From Candidatus Rifleibacteriota bacterium (lineage in GTDB: Bacteria > Muiribacteriota > Ozemobacteria > Ozemobacterales > Ozemobacteraceae), in the NCBI GenBank assembly GCA_024710355.1, contig JANJUX010000018.1, positions 43,784 through 107,783 of the forward strand: DNA of 64,000 bases, given 5' to 3'. The stretch's first letter is position 1; each line of letters opens with the position of its first letter. The notes under the pieces were generated by a model. That model did no database searches. It saw nothing but the letters and a program-made list of their open reading frames with translations, and was not told the origin of the DNA. The position numbers and the translations under genes were made by a program. This document shows, one piece after another, positions 17,543-26,447 of this stretch.

Positions 17543-18541
17543 TCACTTTGGCGGCGGTGCCCCCGGTGGGCGCGGTGGTTCAATGCCTGAGGGGGTGTGC
17601 CCTGGTATCCAGACATAATTCATGTGCGAGTATCCGGTTTTGCCGTTATATTCGACCTCAAAAAAGTCTCCCTGCAGACCGGTTACGGTCAGGCCGGTCG
17701 TCAGTGGCGGGATCTTGGCAATTACATCACCCCAGGGAGCGTCACGCAGCATTACACTCCAGTAATCCTCGACAATTTTGCCGGTGGCGGGGTAATTGAG
17801 AGTTTCTACCGGGTCTATATAGGTTTTTATTTCTTCTTTGATTTCACTGATTTTGGGCTTAGCTACATTAGACGGCTTGGTAGGCACCTTGGCGACGACC
17901 GGTCGGGGTTTGGCTGCATCTTTCAGATCATCGGCAGACTTGCCGGGTGGCAGGGCGCCAAGCTCCTTGAGAATATCTTCAGGTGTGTTTTTCTGTGCGA
18001 CATTTTTGATGATGTCATCGAGATTGCTCTGGTTGTCGGCGGCATTTTTAAGAGACTCGTCGACAAGCTTGTCGATCTCTGTTTTTTTGGCCGGCTCAAA
18101 CATTTCGGGTTCGAATTCACCGAAAAAAACCGGGAACACCACCCTGGTGAAGTCAAGCATGTTGGGGACATATCTCTGGCGCCAGTAAAAAAGATTGCGC
18201 TTCTCACCAATGGTAGTGCGGATTTTGACGTTGAAAGTACATTTGTCCGGTTCGTGGTCTTCGACCGCCATATCGTATGTGGTGCCAAAAAGGGTCTGCC
18301 CGGTTTTGATAAACGGCTTGCCCTTAAAAAAACGGTTGGCCCACTGTTTTTCGCGAATCTGCCCGGTTACGTCGACGTTGACCGAGTAGGCAACGTTCAG
18401 GGCCTGCTGGTAGCTGTTGAGGTGCTGCAACTGGTTATGATGAGATGATTGCAGCTGTACAAGGGTTATGATGAAAAACGAGATCGACAGCGTCGCCAGA
18501 AGAATCAGCGGAAATACATAACCAGTGCTGTTTTTCTGCAT
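17543..18541 (-). CDS. Pilin-like membrane protein with C-terminal SH3b domain
   Basis: About 332 residues. The ATG at 18541 directly follows the upstream stop. The N-terminus, KNSTGYVFPLILLATLSIS, is a pilin-like hydrophobic helix after a short polar leader, without Glu at +5. A Pro- and Lys-rich linker (about 170-260) leads to a bacterial SH3 domain at about 270-325 (DYWSVMLRDAPWGDVIAKI, then GDFFEVEYNGKTGY), and a proline-rich end. SH3b domains commonly bind peptidoglycan. Its operon partner upstream is a pilin-like protein with a peptidase-like domain, so the two may act together on the cell wall. Confidence 0.75.
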   Translation of the reverse strand: MQKNSTGYVFPLILLATLSISFFIITLVQLQSSHHNQLQHLNSYQQALNVAYSVNVDVTGQIREKQWANRFFKGKPFIKTGQTLFGTTYDMAVEDHEPDKCTFNVKIRTTIGEKRNLFYWRQRYVPNMLDFTRVVFPVFFGEFEPEMFEPAKKTEIDKLVDESLKNAADNQSNLDDIIKNVAQKNTPEDILKELGALPPGKSADDLKDAAKPRPVVAKVPTKPSNVAKPKISEIKEEIKTYIDPVETLNYPATGKIVEDYWSVMLRDAPWGDVIAKIPPLTTGLTVTGLQGDFFEVEYNGKTGYSHMNYVWIPGHTPSGIEPPRPPGAPPPK

Positions 18542-18542
18542 T

Positions 18543-20348
18543 TCAATTCTCCTGTTTTGCGTCTTTGGGAAGCGTCCAGCCAAGATACTTGCCGCCTGCC
18601 CATGCCTGGAGCTGAGAAAGGGGCATTTCGTGAATCCCGTCAAGGCCGGGCCCGCCGGTAGTAATGATTATCGGGTCGTTGTTCTTGAATTTACCGGTGG
18701 CAATGAATATATGCCCGTGGGGGTTGCCGGGCACCGGACCTGTGTACATGATTGCTCCGGCCGGAGGCTTTTTATCGGCCTTGATTTTGCCGGCCTGCTT
18801 GAAGTTTTCGTAGGTAGTGATTGCCGAAAGCTCTTTCAACTCGTTCAGGCGGCGGCCGTAAGCGCTTGCCACAAACGCAAGGCACCAGTTGTTCCAGGCA
18901 GAGACGTCATCTTTGGTTTTCATGCCATTATTGGTGTTCAAGCCTTCGCCTGTTCCACCATTGAGCTGGTCGCGGGCCCATGTCAGCGCGCCGCTGCGGG
19001 TGCCATCACCCATTGGCTTCCCGATTACGTCGCTTTTGGGGTCGAGGGTGCCGGGGTCGACTTCCGGGAGCTTGGTTTTGAGAGTGGCAAGCGTGGCAAA
19101 AATTTTGTAGACCAGGTCACAGGCATAATATCGCTTTTTCAGCAGGTCGCTCTGGGCGAATTTTTTTTCCTGGGCTGCAAGCCGTGCGAGAGTCAGGTCT
19201 TTGTCTGAAAAGTATTTTTCAAGGTCGGCGAGAAATTCATAATACTCGCTCTTGATGGTCGTGTTGGCGTCACCGCTGCTGAATGTCCCTTCGCCGAATT
19301 CTCTGGCCACAAACATCAATCGGTGCATGTCGAGGCATCTCTGAATCAGAGCCCGCTGCTGACGATTGTCAGAATAGGCATTCAACATGGCGCGATAGCG
19401 ACTCGCCGCTTCGTGTACACAGATGAGAAAAAGCTTCTTGATTTCATCAAGCCCCATTATGGAGTTGAAGATATACTTTTCGAGTCGTGCGCGATTGCGC
19501 AGATTCATTGATTCGATCGTTTTGATGTCTTTGTTAATGGTTTCAACGTGGGGCTGCAGATAAACCATTACGTCGAGAATGTCGCGGGCGACATTGAAGT
19601 AATGTTCTGTGCCTTCGAAAAATTTTGCCGACGTGGGTGCGTGCGGTTCGCCGCCAATGGTTTCAGCCTTTTCCATGGCAGTTTTAAACTTTTCAGCCGC
19701 CATCATGCCCGAGCAGGTAAAATAGATGCGGCCGGTGGCGAGAGAAACTTCGCGTGCCGCCGGTGAACTTACGATCGCGCCGAGATTTTTATTTTTTTCT
19801 TCGAAAATTCTTTCTACAACCTTCTTTTCAAGCTTGTCTTCAGGAAACGCGAAGGTGGTAACGACCTCTTTTTTTGGCGAAAAACCCGGAAAACGGCATA
19901 AATAGTTAAAAGTGCCGGCCCCGGTGTTCGCTTTCCATTTAAAGGCCGTGTTGAGAGTGAAGTGTCGACTGCTCGATTCATCGGTAGTGATGTTCAGCAT
20001 GAAGTCTTTCTGAAACATATTGTACAGAAAAGGTGTGGTTTCCTTGTTGATTTCGGGCTGTTTGAAAAACGTGGTCTGCCCCTCGGTAACCATCGTCGAA
20101 AATTTGAAGGGTTTGCCGTTTTCATCAGCCAGGCCCAGCGCCTCAATACCATAGGGATTGATTTCGGTTTCCTGAAAACAGGCTTCAACAACTTTTGCCG
20201 CCATTATCGAGGCGATGAAATGCTCTGAGTAGAACTCATTTTTCTGTTTCGATGACTGCATTGACTGAAGATAAATTACGGCAGCACCACCGATCAGGAA
20301 CATCCCGATCGTTAATTCGAGAAGAGTCAGACCGCGGCGCTTTTTCAT
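18543..20348 (-). CDS. Prepilin-type protein fused to a C-terminal NlpC/P60- or CHAP-like peptidase domain
   Basis: This 601-residue protein has a class III prepilin signal, MKKRRG then LTLLELTIGMFLIGGAAVIY, with Glu at +5 and a single hydrophobic helix. Residues 60-460 are helical and of unknown type. The C-terminal 140 residues look like a papain-fold wall hydrolase: WNNWCLAFVASAYGRR with candidate nucleophile Cys489, AGAIMYTGP, then GHIFIATG with candidate His546. Such a domain on a pilin-like anchor is unusual; it could cut peptidoglycan cross-links at the assembly site. It overlaps the upstream pseudopilin by 4 bases. The pilin part is firm; peptidase activity is inferred. Confidence 0.78.
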   Translation of the reverse strand: MKKRRGLTLLELTIGMFLIGGAAVIYLQSMQSSKQKNEFYSEHFIASIMAAKVVEACFQETEINPYGIEALGLADENGKPFKFSTMVTEGQTTFFKQPEINKETTPFLYNMFQKDFMLNITTDESSSRHFTLNTAFKWKANTGAGTFNYLCRFPGFSPKKEVVTTFAFPEDKLEKKVVERIFEEKNKNLGAIVSSPAAREVSLATGRIYFTCSGMMAAEKFKTAMEKAETIGGEPHAPTSAKFFEGTEHYFNVARDILDVMVYLQPHVETINKDIKTIESMNLRNRARLEKYIFNSIMGLDEIKKLFLICVHEAASRYRAMLNAYSDNRQQRALIQRCLDMHRLMFVAREFGEGTFSSGDANTTIKSEYYEFLADLEKYFSDKDLTLARLAAQEKKFAQSDLLKKRYYACDLVYKIFATLATLKTKLPEVDPGTLDPKSDVIGKPMGDGTRSGALTWARDQLNGGTGEGLNTNNGMKTKDDVSAWNNWCLAFVASAYGRRLNELKELSAITTYENFKQAGKIKADKKPPAGAIMYTGPVPGNPHGHIFIATGKFKNNDPIIITTGGPGLDGIHEMPLSQLQAWAGGKYLGWTLPKDAKQEN

Positions 20349-20926
20349 AATACGTCTCCAGAATTCATCAGGGGGCCTTCAGAAATGGTCTGAAAGACTT
20401 TGCCACCCTTCATGAAGGTGAAGGATATGGTTACCGAATTGGAGTTGGAGAGGTGAAAGCTTATATCTTTAACGTGTGAGCAGAGAGGCCTGAGATTTTT
20501 ACTGTTGTGTGAGCCCGCACCCGAATATGATTTTGCCTCGGTTTTGTAGCAATAGACGTCATAGATGTCTTCGCCCTCTTCTTTGGTCATCTGGGTGTTT
20601 TTTAATGGAAAAATAGAAATGACGTTATTTTCGAAATCGGAAAAGGCCAGGATCGTCGATTTTTCGTTTAGCGAAGGCACAAGAAAGCCTCGTCCACTGC
20701 GAATTTCGCGCAATACCTTGTTGACGCCCGTTACTACGGCGGTCTGCATCTGCAGCCCATCGAGCAGAATGGTCTGGGAACGGTTTGCCTGAAAGTAAAA
20801 GCGAAAAACCAGAAAAGAAAAAAGAGACGCTATGCCTACCACCACAAGAACCTCGGCCAGTGTAAAGGCATTACGTCGACTGTCTGCACAAGGACGGTTA
20901 ACGGTACACTGCAAAAACTTTTTCAT
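20345..20926 (-). CDS. Prepilin-type protein, GspH/GspJ-like
   Basis: This 193-residue protein has a long basic leader (SRRNA) followed by FTLAEVLVVVGIASLFSFLV, the prepilin helix with Glu at +5 after the Ala/Phe cleavage point. The ectodomain contains a FRFYFQANRSQTILLDGLQ segment as in minor pseudopilins. It is first in the three-gene operon with the peptidase-fused and SH3b-fused pilin-like proteins and shares a 4-base ATGA overlap with the next gene. Confidence 0.8.
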   Translation of the reverse strand: MKKFLQCTVNRPCADSRRNAFTLAEVLVVVGIASLFSFLVFRFYFQANRSQTILLDGLQMQTAVVTGVNKVLREIRSGRGFLVPSLNEKSTILAFSDFENNVISIFPLKNTQMTKEEGEDIYDVYCYKTEAKSYSGAGSHNSKNLRPLCSHVKDISFHLSNSNSVTISFTFMKGGKVFQTISEGPLMNSGDVL

Positions 20927-20937
20927 CTCTACTATAG

Positions 20938-20943
20938 ATTATA
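20938..20943 (-). promoter_or_regulatory. Possible -10 box of the second pilin-like operon
   Basis: On the minus strand a perfect TATAAT lies only 11 bases before the ATG at 20926, which would leave a nearly leaderless mRNA. No -35 box is obvious. The 275-base gap to the divergent gene is AT-rich and otherwise featureless to me. Confidence 0.3.
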
Positions 20944-21201
20944 ACACTTTTTTTTACTTTTAACGGGGCATAGCCGGTGGAGTTTTTCTGACCGGACAGT
21001 GCCAGATAAATTGTCTCTCCCTCATTCTCTCTGTCAAACTGCTATAACTATTGCGCCTCCCGTTGTTTAAAACTGTCAGGTCTTTTTTGTTTTCCGGAAA
21101 ATCAAATTCCCGGAGCTACTTTTACTGGATACCATACGAACGTAAAAAAGTTTTATTTTTTTGCCTGCCATCAGAATTATTTTTTGTGATAGACTTTTTT
21201 C

Positions 21202-21729
21202 ATGCCGGTTAAGTCAGACAAAAGAACTTCGAATCTTTTTATAGCGGGTGGTTATTGCCTGGTGGCGATAATCATTCTATTCAATTACCTGGGTCAGACA
21301 GATTCCAAAGACAGAGTCAGGCCGGCTCAGCCAAATTCTGAGGCGCCAGCTGCCCCCGGCAGCGATTCCATTTCAAAACAGCTTGAAGAAGAAAAGCGCC
21401 TGAACCTCGAAATGCGCGACATTATCAGGCGTCTGCAGGGAGCCATCAAAGACCCGGCAGCTGTTTCGGCCATGCCGGAGAACGAACAGCCAACTGCAGA
21501 AAATTCGCTGGTTATCCCTGAGCTGAAAGATGACCTTGGCGGGTCTTTCAAAAAAGTTTCAAATCCTTTCATCCCCGGAAAGAACCCCTTTGCCGCCCCC
21601 AGATCAGAAATGGCGACAACAGAGAACGCCGAATCTTTTTCCCAGTTCTCGAACGTTCAATGTAACTCAAAAATGCCCTTTGTCTTTTCTGCTTCCAATT
21701 CGACTTCAGGCTATTTTTCCAACCACTGA
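21202..21729 (+). CDS. Single-pass membrane protein of unknown function
   Basis: This 175-residue protein has one transmembrane helix near residues 12-31 (LFIAGGYCLVAIIILFNYL). A Pro/Ala-rich stretch follows, then a short coiled coil (KQLEEEKRLNLEMRDIIRRL) and a Ser- and Asn-rich end with VSNPFIPGKNPF. The topology resembles inner-membrane alignment proteins of type IV pili (PilP/GspC-like), but there is no recognisable domain. It lies divergently from the second pilin-like operon and before the LysM gene. The function is open. Confidence 0.6.
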   Translation: MPVKSDKRTSNLFIAGGYCLVAIIILFNYLGQTDSKDRVRPAQPNSEAPAAPGSDSISKQLEEEKRLNLEMRDIIRRLQGAIKDPAAVSAMPENEQPTAENSLVIPELKDDLGGSFKKVSNPFIPGKNPFAAPRSEMATTENAESFSQFSNVQCNSKMPFVFSASNSTSGYFSNH

Positions 21730-21841
21730 AGCGGTCACCCGAAAAAAAACTCCGAAAGTTCTTTTTTTGTAGGTAAGAACTTGTCTGCATATTGCCGATA
21801 TTGTTCACAGAGAATTGAAAGAACTTAAGGAGCACACAAAA

Positions 21842-22918
21842 ATGAGGCAAACTGTAAGATCCGCAGGACTACTTTCCCTGTTTCTGCTGAATCTAACCAC
21901 TCTTCCGGCTGAACCACTCGTCAGGGGTTTCTTTATCGAGAAACTCCCGGAAAAAACCGCCGGGAAAGAACTTGCCCCTGGCAAAGGTCTCGTGCTTGCC
22001 CATGTTTTTAACTCGGGCAACAGCGCCATCAACTCTGGCAGTTATCAGGTTGGGGTCGAGATCGAAAGCGCCGGCAAAAAGAAAACCTTTGTTTTGAACC
22101 CGAAAGAAACCATTACTGCCGGCGGTCTCAAGACTTTTCGCATGGCAGTTCCGGTCAGCAAGTCCGACAAGACCAGCGGCCAGTTCAGGGTTTTCAGCAA
22201 GATCAATGGCAACATGGTCTGGTCTGACAGGTATTCTTTCCTTCAGGGTGTGCTGACTGACGGAGACAATAAAATAACTACGCTCTACACCGAAGCTCCG
22301 ATGGACCCTTCGATGATCCTGCCTCCGCGCGAAGTTCCTTTCGAAAATGAAAAAACAGCCAGAAAGGCTGCAGAGCTCGAAAAGGCTGCCATGAACATGA
22401 AACAGGGGAAAGCTGTTTCTGTTAAACAGTCTGCGGTAAAACCTGTTTCGGTCAAAGCCGTCTCTGCATCTGCAATAAAGGAAGTCGCGAAAGCCCCGGC
22501 CGATAAACTGGCTGCTAAAAGTGAAAAGACCGAAAAAACGCTGAAGGCAGCCAAGTCTGAAAAAGTTGAAAAAACTGAAAAGGTCGAAAAAGTCGCCAAA
22601 GCCGAGAAAAAGCCCGAAGTGAAAGAAACCAAGGTGGCGGCAGCTCCGGTGGTTGAAGAAGCTCCGGCCGAACGCCCCAGAAATATCGATCTGTCTGAAT
22701 TCAAGAAGCTCAGAACCATCGATGAAGAGCTCATCATTTACGTAATCAAAGAAGGCGACTCGCTCAAATCGGTTGCTGAAAAATACTATGGCAACTCTGC
22801 CAAAGAAAGAGCCATTGCTGATCTGAACTTTATCGAGAAGGCCTCTTCTGTTAAAGTCGGCGAAGAAATCATTGTAGACGTCAGACCCCTGAATAAATCA
22901 GGGAAATCAAACAGCTGA
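21842..22918 (+). CDS. Secreted protein with C-terminal LysM domain
   Basis: About 358 residues. The ATG at 21842 with GGAG upstream gives a signal peptide at about 1-21 (LLSLFLLNLTTLPAEP). A beta-sandwich-like domain follows (about 25-150). A low-complexity Lys/Ala/Glu/Val linker at about 180-275 comes next, rich in EKVEK-type units, and then a LysM repeat near the end (YVIKEGDSLKSVAEKYYGN) that should bind peptidoglycan or chitin-like glycans. It probably sits in the periplasm, spanning from wall to another partner. It is followed by the SNF2 gene after 15 bases, though the two need not share a function. Confidence 0.8.
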   Translation: MRQTVRSAGLLSLFLLNLTTLPAEPLVRGFFIEKLPEKTAGKELAPGKGLVLAHVFNSGNSAINSGSYQVGVEIESAGKKKTFVLNPKETITAGGLKTFRMAVPVSKSDKTSGQFRVFSKINGNMVWSDRYSFLQGVLTDGDNKITTLYTEAPMDPSMILPPREVPFENEKTARKAAELEKAAMNMKQGKAVSVKQSAVKPVSVKAVSASAIKEVAKAPADKLAAKSEKTEKTLKAAKSEKVEKTEKVEKVAKAEKKPEVKETKVAAAPVVEEAPAERPRNIDLSEFKKLRTIDEELIIYVIKEGDSLKSVAEKYYGNSAKERAIADLNFIEKASSVKVGEEIIVDVRPLNKSGKSNS

Positions 22919-22933
22919 GGGAGATAAAGCCTG

Positions 22934-25075
22934 ATGATGACCAATTCACTTACCAGAACCAGAGCCGAAAAAGCCCCTCTCATTAAGGTCGAGTCTCGCA
23001 ATGAGCTGAGCTTCACCTTTCAGATCAAGGGCAAAGCTTTTCAACAGGGCTACCTCTTCCTGAACCCTCAGATGAAAGAGCTGTTTCCTTTCAATGAAGA
23101 CCTTTGCTCGGTAACTTTTATCGATGATGACGAAATAACCCATTCGGCCATCTACCACAAAATGCGTGGCTACATGGTTTGCCTGACCTTCAACGAATGG
23201 TGGGAAAAGAAAAAGGTTAACGAAGGTGACACCGTCGCCATTGAAATGCTCGATCTCGCCAATCGCACCTATCGCCTCAGACTTATGAATGGCGCCGGCG
23301 TGAAAACACCCGTCGATGCTGGCGAAAAAGTCGAACTTCGCATCGCATCTCAGGTTAATGCCGCGATCTCTTACAGCGATCACAACCTGGAAGTTCTCAG
23401 AAGAATCGTTAAGGGCGAATTTTCCCCTTTCCGCGAAACCAGCCTTATTCAGCTTGGCGAAGAACTTGCAGCCGGTATCTGCTCCGAAGAACTGCTGTCT
23501 CTTAAAACCTGCTTCGGTGTCAGCACCTATTTCCATCAGGTGCAGACCGCCCGCATGGTCATGGATAAACTCAACGGCCGCGCACTGCTTGCAGATGAAG
23601 TCGGTCTCGGTAAAACCATCGAAGCCGGCCTGATTCTCAAAGAATATCTCCTGCGCGGCATGGCCAAAAAGGTTCTCATTCTTACTCCGGCTTCGCTGAT
23701 CACTCAGTGGCAGCAGGAACTCAAGACCAAGTTCGATCTTTCCTTCAAAAACCATCTCGAAATCAACGACTGGGAAGACAGCGATCTGGTCATCGCTTCA
23801 CTCGATACCGCCAAGAGCCAGAAGAACCAGAGCACTGTTCAGAAGATCAAATACGACCTGCTGATCGTTGACGAAGCCCATAAACTCAAGAATAAAAAGA
23901 CTAAAAACTGGAAATTCGTGAACTCGATCAATACCAAGTATCTGCTGATGCTCACCGCTACGCCGATTCAGAACGATATGATCGAACTGTTCAATCTGAT
24001 TTCGATTCTCAAACCCGGTCACCTTTCGACCGTTCAGAAATTCAAAGATGAATTTCTTGCCGAACGCGATAAACGCCTGCCAAAGAACTCGACCAGACTG
24101 CGCGAAATGCTGTCTGACATCATGATCAGACATCGCCGTGCCGACACCCTGATCAAGTTCCCGCAGCGCTTTGTTCATACCCATGCGGTCGATCTCAATC
24201 CCGATGAAGCCGAACTGTATCGCGAACTGACCGATTTCATCCGAAAAAGATATTTCACTCTGCCGACTCACAAGAACCCCCGCGGTATCAATCGCCTTAC
24301 CCTTATTCTGCTGCAGAAACTGATGGGCAGTTCAACCCATGCTCTGGCAAAAGCTCTCGACAAGATGATTGCCAGCAATTTCTACAAAGACGACTTCGAT
24401 CACTCCCTCAAGCGCCTGCTCGACATGGCCCGCAATGTTAAACATTCGAAAAAGGGCCAGGTTATGATGGAAATCGTCAAGAGCCTGAATGAAAAGGTGA
24501 TTATCTTCACGCAGTTCCGCGGCACCCAGGATTATATCGTGAAGATGCTCGAAGACGAAGGCTATTCAGTAGCCGTTTTCAACGGTCAGATGTCACAGGT
24601 CGACAAGGACCGTTGCATCGAAGAATTCCGCCGCGACAAGCAGATTCTCGTTTCGACCGAGTCGGGCGGTGAAGGCCGCAACCTGCAGTTCTGCAAAGTT
24701 CTGATAAATTTCGACCTGCCCTGGAACCCGATGCGGATCGAACAGCGCATCGGTCGTATTCACCGCCTTGGCCAGAACGACGACGTGCATATCATCAACC
24801 TCAGCGCTCGCGACACCATTGAATCATACGTGCTGGAGCTGCTGGACAAGAAGATCAATCTCTTCAGGCTGATCATCGGTGAACTCGAAATGATTCTTGG
24901 CAATATGCACTCCAAGCGCACTCTTGAACAGATCATCATTGACATTGTCACGATGTCGCCGAATCAGGATGCTATGAAACGCAAGTTCAAGACTCTCGGC
25001 AACAAGCTCGAAAAAGCCCTGCAGACACACAACGATATTACCAGAGCCCAGGAGGAAATTTTCAATGGTGAATAA
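22934..25075 (+). CDS. SNF2-family DNA-dependent ATPase/helicase
   Basis: This 713-residue protein has an N-terminal 190-residue domain without clear relatives. The SNF2 core follows: Walker A ADEVGLGKTIEA at 220-231, LTPASLITQWQQEL, DEAH at 313-316, LTATPIQND, and later STESGGEGRNLQFC and QRIGRIHRLGQ for the helicase C half. The last 80 residues are helical. In bacteria such enzymes recycle RNA polymerase (RapA), act in defence, or are uncharacterised (for example B. subtilis YqhH). No defence or RM gene is adjacent. Its end overlaps the next gene by 11 bases, so the coiled-coil protein is probably its partner. Confidence 0.92.
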   Translation: MMTNSLTRTRAEKAPLIKVESRNELSFTFQIKGKAFQQGYLFLNPQMKELFPFNEDLCSVTFIDDDEITHSAIYHKMRGYMVCLTFNEWWEKKKVNEGDTVAIEMLDLANRTYRLRLMNGAGVKTPVDAGEKVELRIASQVNAAISYSDHNLEVLRRIVKGEFSPFRETSLIQLGEELAAGICSEELLSLKTCFGVSTYFHQVQTARMVMDKLNGRALLADEVGLGKTIEAGLILKEYLLRGMAKKVLILTPASLITQWQQELKTKFDLSFKNHLEINDWEDSDLVIASLDTAKSQKNQSTVQKIKYDLLIVDEAHKLKNKKTKNWKFVNSINTKYLLMLTATPIQNDMIELFNLISILKPGHLSTVQKFKDEFLAERDKRLPKNSTRLREMLSDIMIRHRRADTLIKFPQRFVHTHAVDLNPDEAELYRELTDFIRKRYFTLPTHKNPRGINRLTLILLQKLMGSSTHALAKALDKMIASNFYKDDFDHSLKRLLDMARNVKHSKKGQVMMEIVKSLNEKVIIFTQFRGTQDYIVKMLEDEGYSVAVFNGQMSQVDKDRCIEEFRRDKQILVSTESGGEGRNLQFCKVLINFDLPWNPMRIEQRIGRIHRLGQNDDVHIINLSARDTIESYVLELLDKKINLFRLIIGELEMILGNMHSKRTLEQIIIDIVTMSPNQDAMKRKFKTLGNKLEKALQTHNDITRAQEEIFNGE

Positions 25076-26024
25076 GATTCAGGAACTCGTGTTTTCTTTC
25101 ATGGACATGGTCAATATCAAACGCAGTGAAATTGAGTCCGGTATCTGGATGGCCAGAATTCCAGCTGCTGAACAGGCTTTTTTCAACGGCTTTGAAAACC
25201 TGAAATTCACCTTTGACCGCGAGAAGGCCGAGCTTCACCGCGATCTCGAACTGATCTGCGAAGGTTCATTTCTGCTGAGAAAAATTATCGAGCGGCTCGC
25301 AGAGCTTCCCAGGGTCAGCCGTCTTTTCTCTCTCAAGGCTCCCGCTGTTCCGCCCCAGGGCCCGTCACACGAGTTGCGGGTTGTATCTGATAACGTCTAT
25401 TACCGCCCCAGAGTGGTTTTTAACTTCAAAGTTCAGTTCGAATGCGATCAGCGTCGCGAAAAACTGTTTTCAGTGGTTGCCGATACAGCTTCTGAAGCTC
25501 TCGGAGTCGAAGAAGGCCTTTATACCATCGACATGACTGAATATTCAGAGGCCCCTCAGGCCGGGCTGAAAATAAGTGAATCCAATACCGATATTCTGCG
25601 TTTGTATCTGCAGGCATGTCAGAAACTCGAAGACTCACTTGTCGACGATATTACTGAATTACAGGATTGGGGCAACGAGCAGTGCCAGGAAAATCTGAAA
25701 GTTTTTGAAGCATATCTTGATGAACAGAAGCAGGAACTGTTAAAAAAGAAAGAGAACGTAAGTTTTCACCTTTATTTCTTCCAGAAGGAAGAAGAGATCG
25801 ACCGGCTCATTGACAATCTCGAAGAAGAACGCAAGCGCAAGTATTCAGAGCTGAAAGACAAATTTTCGGTTCGCGTGAAAATTGGCCTGGTGAACTCGGT
25901 GGTTCTCTACACTCCAACTGTTGGTGTCGCCTCGCACAAACCGCGCAAAGCCTCTGATAGATTGGTTATGATGCCTGCCTTTGCCTCTTCTCAGGGATGT
26001 GAAACCCGGTCGGCTATTCAGTAA
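25065..26024 (+). CDS. Coiled-coil protein coupled to the SNF2 ATPase
   Basis: This 319-residue protein with a strong SD (AGGAGG) starts inside the SNF2 gene. The N-terminal half is mixed alpha/beta. Residues about 180-275 form a charged coiled coil (KEEEIDRLIDNLEEERKRK) leading to a strand-rich end (KFSVRVKIGLVNSVVLYTPT). The arrangement of helicase plus coiled-coil protein recalls B. subtilis yqhH-yqhG, and the end pattern is similar as far as I remember that family. I cannot verify homology. A role as adapter or regulator of the ATPase is inferred from the overlap. Confidence 0.7.
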   Translation: MVNKIQELVFSFMDMVNIKRSEIESGIWMARIPAAEQAFFNGFENLKFTFDREKAELHRDLELICEGSFLLRKIIERLAELPRVSRLFSLKAPAVPPQGPSHELRVVSDNVYYRPRVVFNFKVQFECDQRREKLFSVVADTASEALGVEEGLYTIDMTEYSEAPQAGLKISESNTDILRLYLQACQKLEDSLVDDITELQDWGNEQCQENLKVFEAYLDEQKQELLKKKENVSFHLYFFQKEEEIDRLIDNLEEERKRKYSELKDKFSVRVKIGLVNSVVLYTPTVGVASHKPRKASDRLVMMPAFASSQGCETRSAIQ

Positions 26025-26039
26025 CGCCGGAGGCCGCAA

Positions 26040-26342
26040 ATGTTTTTCAAACACATTCTGATTGGGTTCATGATTCTCGGGGTGCTTGGTTACCTTTTCG
26101 GTGACCACGTCTTCTACTATCAGGGCAACCTGATGATGCGCTGGCAATACCCGATGCCGGCCTATGAAGCCTATGAACGAATCGTGCGTTATTACCCCGA
26201 CAGCAAATACGCCAAAGAAGCGAGATTGATGATGACGGCGCTGCGTGAACGCAGTTCAGACCTGAATCGATATCTCGAAAAAAAGGAAAAGGAAATTAAA
26301 AAGATTCAGGATGACCGCCAGAAAAAACAGTCTTTCCACTGA
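26040..26342 (+). CDS. Small membrane protein with a TPR-like helix pair
   Basis: This 100-residue protein has a hydrophobic N-terminus at about 5-22, either a membrane anchor or an uncleaved signal. A TPR-like pair follows (AYEAYERIVRYYPDSKYAKE), similar to the repeats of YbgF or BamD proteins. The C-terminus is a Lys-rich helix. It has a good SD (GGAGG) and follows the SNF2 partner gene by 15 bases. The function is unknown. Confidence 0.65.
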   Translation: MFFKHILIGFMILGVLGYLFGDHVFYYQGNLMMRWQYPMPAYEAYERIVRYYPDSKYAKEARLMMTALRERSSDLNRYLEKKEKEIKKIQDDRQKKQSFH

Positions 26343-26390
26343 GCATTTTCATTAAAATGCAATCATCTATGGTGAATTTGTAAAATTCCG

Positions 26391-26426
26391 AATTCCCGCC
26401 GGACGCAAAATTATCTGGCGGGAATT
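26391..26426. terminator. Hairpin between the TPR-like and channel genes
   Basis: A 10-bp perfect inverted repeat (AATTCCCGCC / GGCGGGAATT) with a 16-base loop is followed on the plus strand by a short T run. It could end the SNF2 transcript or act as an attenuator before the channel gene. The loop is long, so this is a moderate call. Confidence 0.45.
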
Positions 26427-26447
26427 TACGTTTTAACAGGTGATAAA

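Noticed and set aside
20944..21201. tRNA or small RNA in the largest non-coding gap
   Set aside because: No cloverleaf arms or strong hairpin are visible; only AT-rich sequence is seen.
21729..21780. A/T-rich inverted repeat as terminator after the membrane protein gene
   Set aside because: The stem has a mismatch and almost no GC pairs, so it is too weak to call.
22446..22640. Lys/Ala/Glu-rich low-complexity stretch as a repeat element
   Set aside because: It is the linker of the LysM protein with irregular units, not a DNA repeat.
22934..26024. SNF2 gene as part of a DISARM or similar defence island
   Set aside because: No methyltransferase, DrmA/B/C, nuclease or mobile element lies near; the neighbours are ordinary chromosomal genes.
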